Assembly (NCBI GenBank): GCA_934645275.1
Contig: CAKUDW010000081.1
Coordinates: forward strand, 1-8,029
Source of the DNA: an uncultured Clostridia bacterium
GTDB lineage: Bacteria; Bacillota_A; Clostridia; Christensenellales; Aristaeellaceae
Reading direction: 5' to 3'
DNA: 8,029 bases
Below are positions 6,018-8,029 of the stretch, in pieces. The notes under the pieces were generated by a model. That model saw only the letters and a program-made list of their open reading frames with translations. It did not search any database and was not told where the DNA came from. The position numbers and the translations under genes were made by a program. Position 1 is the first letter of the stretch, and the number at the start of each line of letters is the position of its first letter.

Positions 6018-7265
6018 TCAGTCAATACAGACCACGCCTTCGGGGCGAATGTTCAGTATCGTCGTCGCGCCCGTGCCAAATACCGCGTCCATTGCCGCGG
6101 CATAACCGCCAAGCAAATCGTTCGGCACAAACGCCAGTATAGTTCCCGCAAAGCCACCGCCATGAATGCGCCACGCGCCGCGGCCGCTGAGCATTCTGCG
6201 GCTCATCTCCAGTGCCAGCGGCATTTCCTGATTGGCGCTGCCTTCTACGTGCAGATTCTGAAGCAGCTTCCAGCTGCTCTCGCCGGATTCAATCTCCGCA
6301 GCAAAAAAGGCGGGTAAATCGTCACGCCGCAGCGCCGCTACGGCCTCACCAACGCGTCGCGTCTCGTCCACAAAGTGGAAGGCGCGCAGTATGGCGCGAT
6401 CCGGCACATTATTCTTCAGCTTCGGCAACGCGCGCTCCAGCTGCTCCGCATTGATTTCCGCCAGTAGCTTCGCACCCAGCTGCTCGGCCACCATGCGCAT
6501 TTCAGCCGGAATAGCGGCATAGGCGTCGGTCAGGTTGCCGTGCTCGCCACCGGCGGACACCACGCACAGCGAATACCCCTTCGCACCGAAATCGTACCCG
6601 AGCGCCTCCACGCTGGCAGGCTCCACACCAAAATCAATGGCCACCAGTCCACCCACAGCGCAAGCCATCTGATCCATCAATCCGCTGGGCTTACCGAAGA
6701 AAACGTTCTCCGCATACTGTGAAATGCGCGCGTTGAGCTGCGCATCAATCGTCCAACCGTTAAACAGCGCGTCAAACACGGCCACAAGCATAACCTCGAA
6801 CGCCGCAGACGAAGACAAACCGCTGCCCTTAAACACCGTGCTGGTCACCTGTGCGTCGAAGCCACCAATCCGATAGCCCAGCTCCTTCAACCGAGCAGCC
6901 ACGCCGCGGATCAGCGCATAGGTTGTATTCTTCTCATCCTCGCGCACTTCCAGCGCAGAAATGTCCACTTCAAACGCCGTGGAATAGCCCGCGGAATAGA
7001 GTCTGACCACGCTCGTGCCATTGGGCGCGACGGCCGCCAGTGTGTCCAGATTCACCGAACCCGCCAGCACGCGACCATGGTTGTGGTCGGTATGAGTACC
7101 TACGACCTCGGTTCTGCCCGGCGCAGAAATGAACTTCTCCGGCTCGCGGTTAAAGTTTGCCCGAAATGCATCTGCAAGCGCTGAATAACGTTCAAACTGG
7201 TCTATGCCTGCGTACAGCGCGTTCAGACGCGCCGCGTTTTTTTTCATCAAGGCCACGATATCCAT
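6018..7265 (-). CDS. galK: Galactokinase (GHMP kinase family)
   Basis: Phosphorylates galactose at C1 with ATP, the first committed step of the Leloir pathway, in the cytoplasm. The 415 residues show the three GHMP motifs: APGRTEVVGTHTDHNHG (48-64), the ATP-binding FKGSGLSSSAA (145-155) and RIHGGGFAGT (376-385). SGLMDQMA contains D188, the expected catalytic aspartate. The first motif departs from the classical GRVNLIGEHTDYNGG: the sugar-binding Glu before HTD is Thr57 and the Tyr after it is His61, a variation I associate with a Firmicutes branch of 'galactokinase family' proteins, so exact sugar preference is less certain. The divergent galT next door supports galactose. Start: AAGGGGG lies 7 bases before the ATG. 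It heads the minus-strand run into tsaE. Confidence 0.88.
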   Translation of the reverse strand: MDIVALMKKNAARLNALYAGIDQFERYSALADAFRANFNREPEKFISAPGRTEVVGTHTDHNHGRVLAGSVNLDTLAAVAPNGTSVVRLYSAGYSTAFEVDISALEVREDEKNTTYALIRGVAARLKELGYRIGGFDAQVTSTVFKGSGLSSSAAFEVMLVAVFDALFNGWTIDAQLNARISQYAENVFFGKPSGLMDQMACAVGGLVAIDFGVEPASVEALGYDFGAKGYSLCVVSAGGEHGNLTDAYAAIPAEMRMVAEQLGAKLLAEINAEQLERALPKLKNNVPDRAILRAFHFVDETRRVGEAVAALRRDDLPAFFAAEIESGESSWKLLQNLHVEGSANQEMPLALEMSRRMLSGRGAWRIHGGGFAGTILAFVPNDLLGGYAAAMDAVFGTGATTILNIRPEGVVCID

Positions 7266-7302
7266 AAAGCCGCCCCCTTAATGCAGTAATTTCCTAGGTT
7301 AT

Positions 7303-7331
7303 ATTATAATCCAATTCATAAGTTTCTGCAA
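7303..7331 (-). promoter_or_regulatory. Probable promoter of the galK-tsaE-tsaB-rimI run
   Basis: Read on the minus strand: TTGCAG (7331-7326, 3 of 6 matches including the TTG), 17 bases, then a perfect TATAAT (7308-7303). The leader to the galK ATG at 7265 would be about 30 bases. The -35 box overlaps the left arm of an inverted repeat, which fits a regulated promoter. Confidence 0.5.
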
Positions 7332-7373
7332 GTTAATCCAATAAAATCGCCCTTGACATCCGATTCAACTTGC
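7328..7373. promoter_or_regulatory. Candidate shared operator between galK and galT
   Basis: GCAAGTTAATC (7328-7338) is repeated in inverted form as GATTcAACTTGC (7362-7373), with one inserted C. The inner 7-base words match exactly. The left arm covers the galK -35 box, and the right arm lies within the galT promoter spacer, so a protein bound to both would touch both promoters. This is inferred from position and symmetry only; the binding protein is not known. Confidence 0.35.
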
Positions 7374-7381
7374 CGGATAAT
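7353..7381 (+). promoter_or_regulatory. Strong sigma-A-type promoter for galT
   Basis: A perfect TTGACA (7353-7358), a 17-base spacer and GATAAT (7376-7381, 5 of 6) lie 38 bases before the galT start codon. Transcription should begin near 7388, giving a leader of about 30 bases. A 13-base palindrome, TCTTATTATAAGA (7381-7393), is centred on the expected start point. Confidence 0.7.
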
Positions 7382-7418
7382 CTTATTATAAGAAATATTG
7401 TTTTCGGAGTGAAACGAC

Positions 7419-8029
7419 ATGGCTGAAAATATGACTGCGCTGCTGAACGCGCTGCTTGATTTTGCCGAGGATAAGGAACTGATTGCGGCCGAGGATCGCG
7501 CCTACACGCTGAACCGGCTGCTGGAGATCGTAGAGATGGACGCGCCAGAGGATGCGCCGCTGCCGCCGCGCACGCCCTCGCCCGATACGGCCACGCCCAT
7601 TCTGAACGCAATTCTGGATATCGCCGCCGCGCGCGGGCTGTTTGCCGACAGCGCTCAACGCCGCGATCTGTTTTCCGCAAAGCTGATGGGCGCGCTCACG
7701 CCCGCCCCCGCGCTGGTTCGCGAGCATTTCAGCCAACTCTGCGCCGCTCAGGGTGCCAAGGCCGCCACCGATTATTTCTACCGTCTCTGCCGCAATGTAG
7801 ATTATATTCGCGTGGATCGCATCGCCAAAAATGTACGTTTCTTCCGCCCTTCGCCATGCGGCGAACTGGAAATCACCATCAACCTTTCCAAGCCCGAAAA
7901 GGATCCGCGCGACATCGCCGCTCAGAAGAACGCGAAGCAGACCGGCTATCCGCGCTGCATGCTCTGCATTGAAAACCCGGGCTATGCGGGTCGCCTGGAT
8001 TTCCCCGCGCGTCAGAACCATCGCATGGT
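7419..8029 (+). CDS. galT: UDP-glucose--hexose-1-phosphate uridylyltransferase, class II, N-terminal part
   Basis: Exchanges galactose-1-phosphate with UDP-glucose to give UDP-galactose and glucose-1-phosphate, the Leloir step after GalK. The frame is open from the ATG at 7419 to the window end, giving 203 codons of a protein usually near 500 residues, so the C-terminal half lies outside. The class II (B. subtilis-type) signature is seen at residues 157-204: SKPEKDPRDIAA, then YPRCMLCIENPGYAGR with C180 and C183, then PARQNHRM. The N-terminal helical region (ALLDFAEDKELI, DRAYTLNRLLE) also fits the class. Start: GGAG at 7406-7409 is 9 bases before the ATG. A long frame on the opposite strand (8021-7386) is a shadow. 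It is divergent from galK and shares a 153-base promoter region with it. Confidence 0.92.
   Translation, partial: MAENMTALLNALLDFAEDKELIAAEDRAYTLNRLLEIVEMDAPEDAPLPPRTPSPDTATPILNAILDIAAARGLFADSAQRRDLFSAKLMGALTPAPALVREHFSQLCAAQGAKAATDYFYRLCRNVDYIRVDRIAKNVRFFRPSPCGELEITINLSKPEKDPRDIAAQKNAKQTGYPRCMLCIENPGYAGRLDFPARQNHRM

Noticed and set aside
7386..8021. 211-codon minus-strand open frame
   Set aside because: It is the antisense shadow of galT, which has a strong promoter, a ribosome binding site and class II motifs.

Overview
The window looks like a chromosomal stretch from a GC-rich member of the Firmicutes, most likely class Clostridia. The evidence is the B. subtilis-type (class II) galT, a Firmicutes-style galactokinase, the tsaE-tsaB-rimI cluster, strong AGGAGG-type ribosome binding sites and sigma-A-like promoters. 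Genus cannot be called from sequence alone; a gut Clostridia lineage is a guess. Nothing here is phage, transposon, CRISPR, rRNA or tRNA, and the genes look native and intact apart from those cut by the window ends.

Layout. Positions 1-577 are on the minus strand: a small P-loop ATPase-like protein, then a strong hairpin, then the start of a small membrane protein cut by the window edge. A 300-base divergent intergenic region (about 590-896) carries opposing promoters and a compact hairpin-rich element bounded by two copies of a 14-base palindromic word. Positions 897-2022 are on the plus strand: a Nudix ADP-ribose pyrophosphatase, then a RimJ/RimL-like acetyltransferase. A 14-bp perfect hairpin separates them from the convergent minus-strand run.

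Positions 7265 down to 2071 form one tight minus-strand run: galactokinase, tsaE, tsaB, rimI, a membrane-anchored Mur-ligase-like protein and a small exported protein. The gaps are a 10-base gap, two ATGA stop/start overlaps, a 43-base gap and a 47-base gap, so it reads as one operon. It mixes sugar catabolism, the t6A tRNA-modification factors TsaE and TsaB, ribosomal-protein acetylation and envelope functions. tsaD, which often follows in Firmicutes, is not here. Divergent from galK, galT starts at 7419 and runs off the end.

How the genes work together: galK (galactose to galactose-1-phosphate) and galT (exchange with UDP-glucose) are successive Leloir pathway steps, and their facing promoters share a 153-base gap that contains an inverted repeat placed to act on both. 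TsaE and TsaB work with TsaD and TsaC/TsaC2 to make N6-threonylcarbamoyladenosine in ANN-decoding tRNAs. The points most worth a second look are the hairpin-rich element at 737-862, the possible shared operator between galK and galT, the altered sugar-site residue in GalK, and the Mur-like ligase in which membrane helices replace the usual substrate-binding domain.
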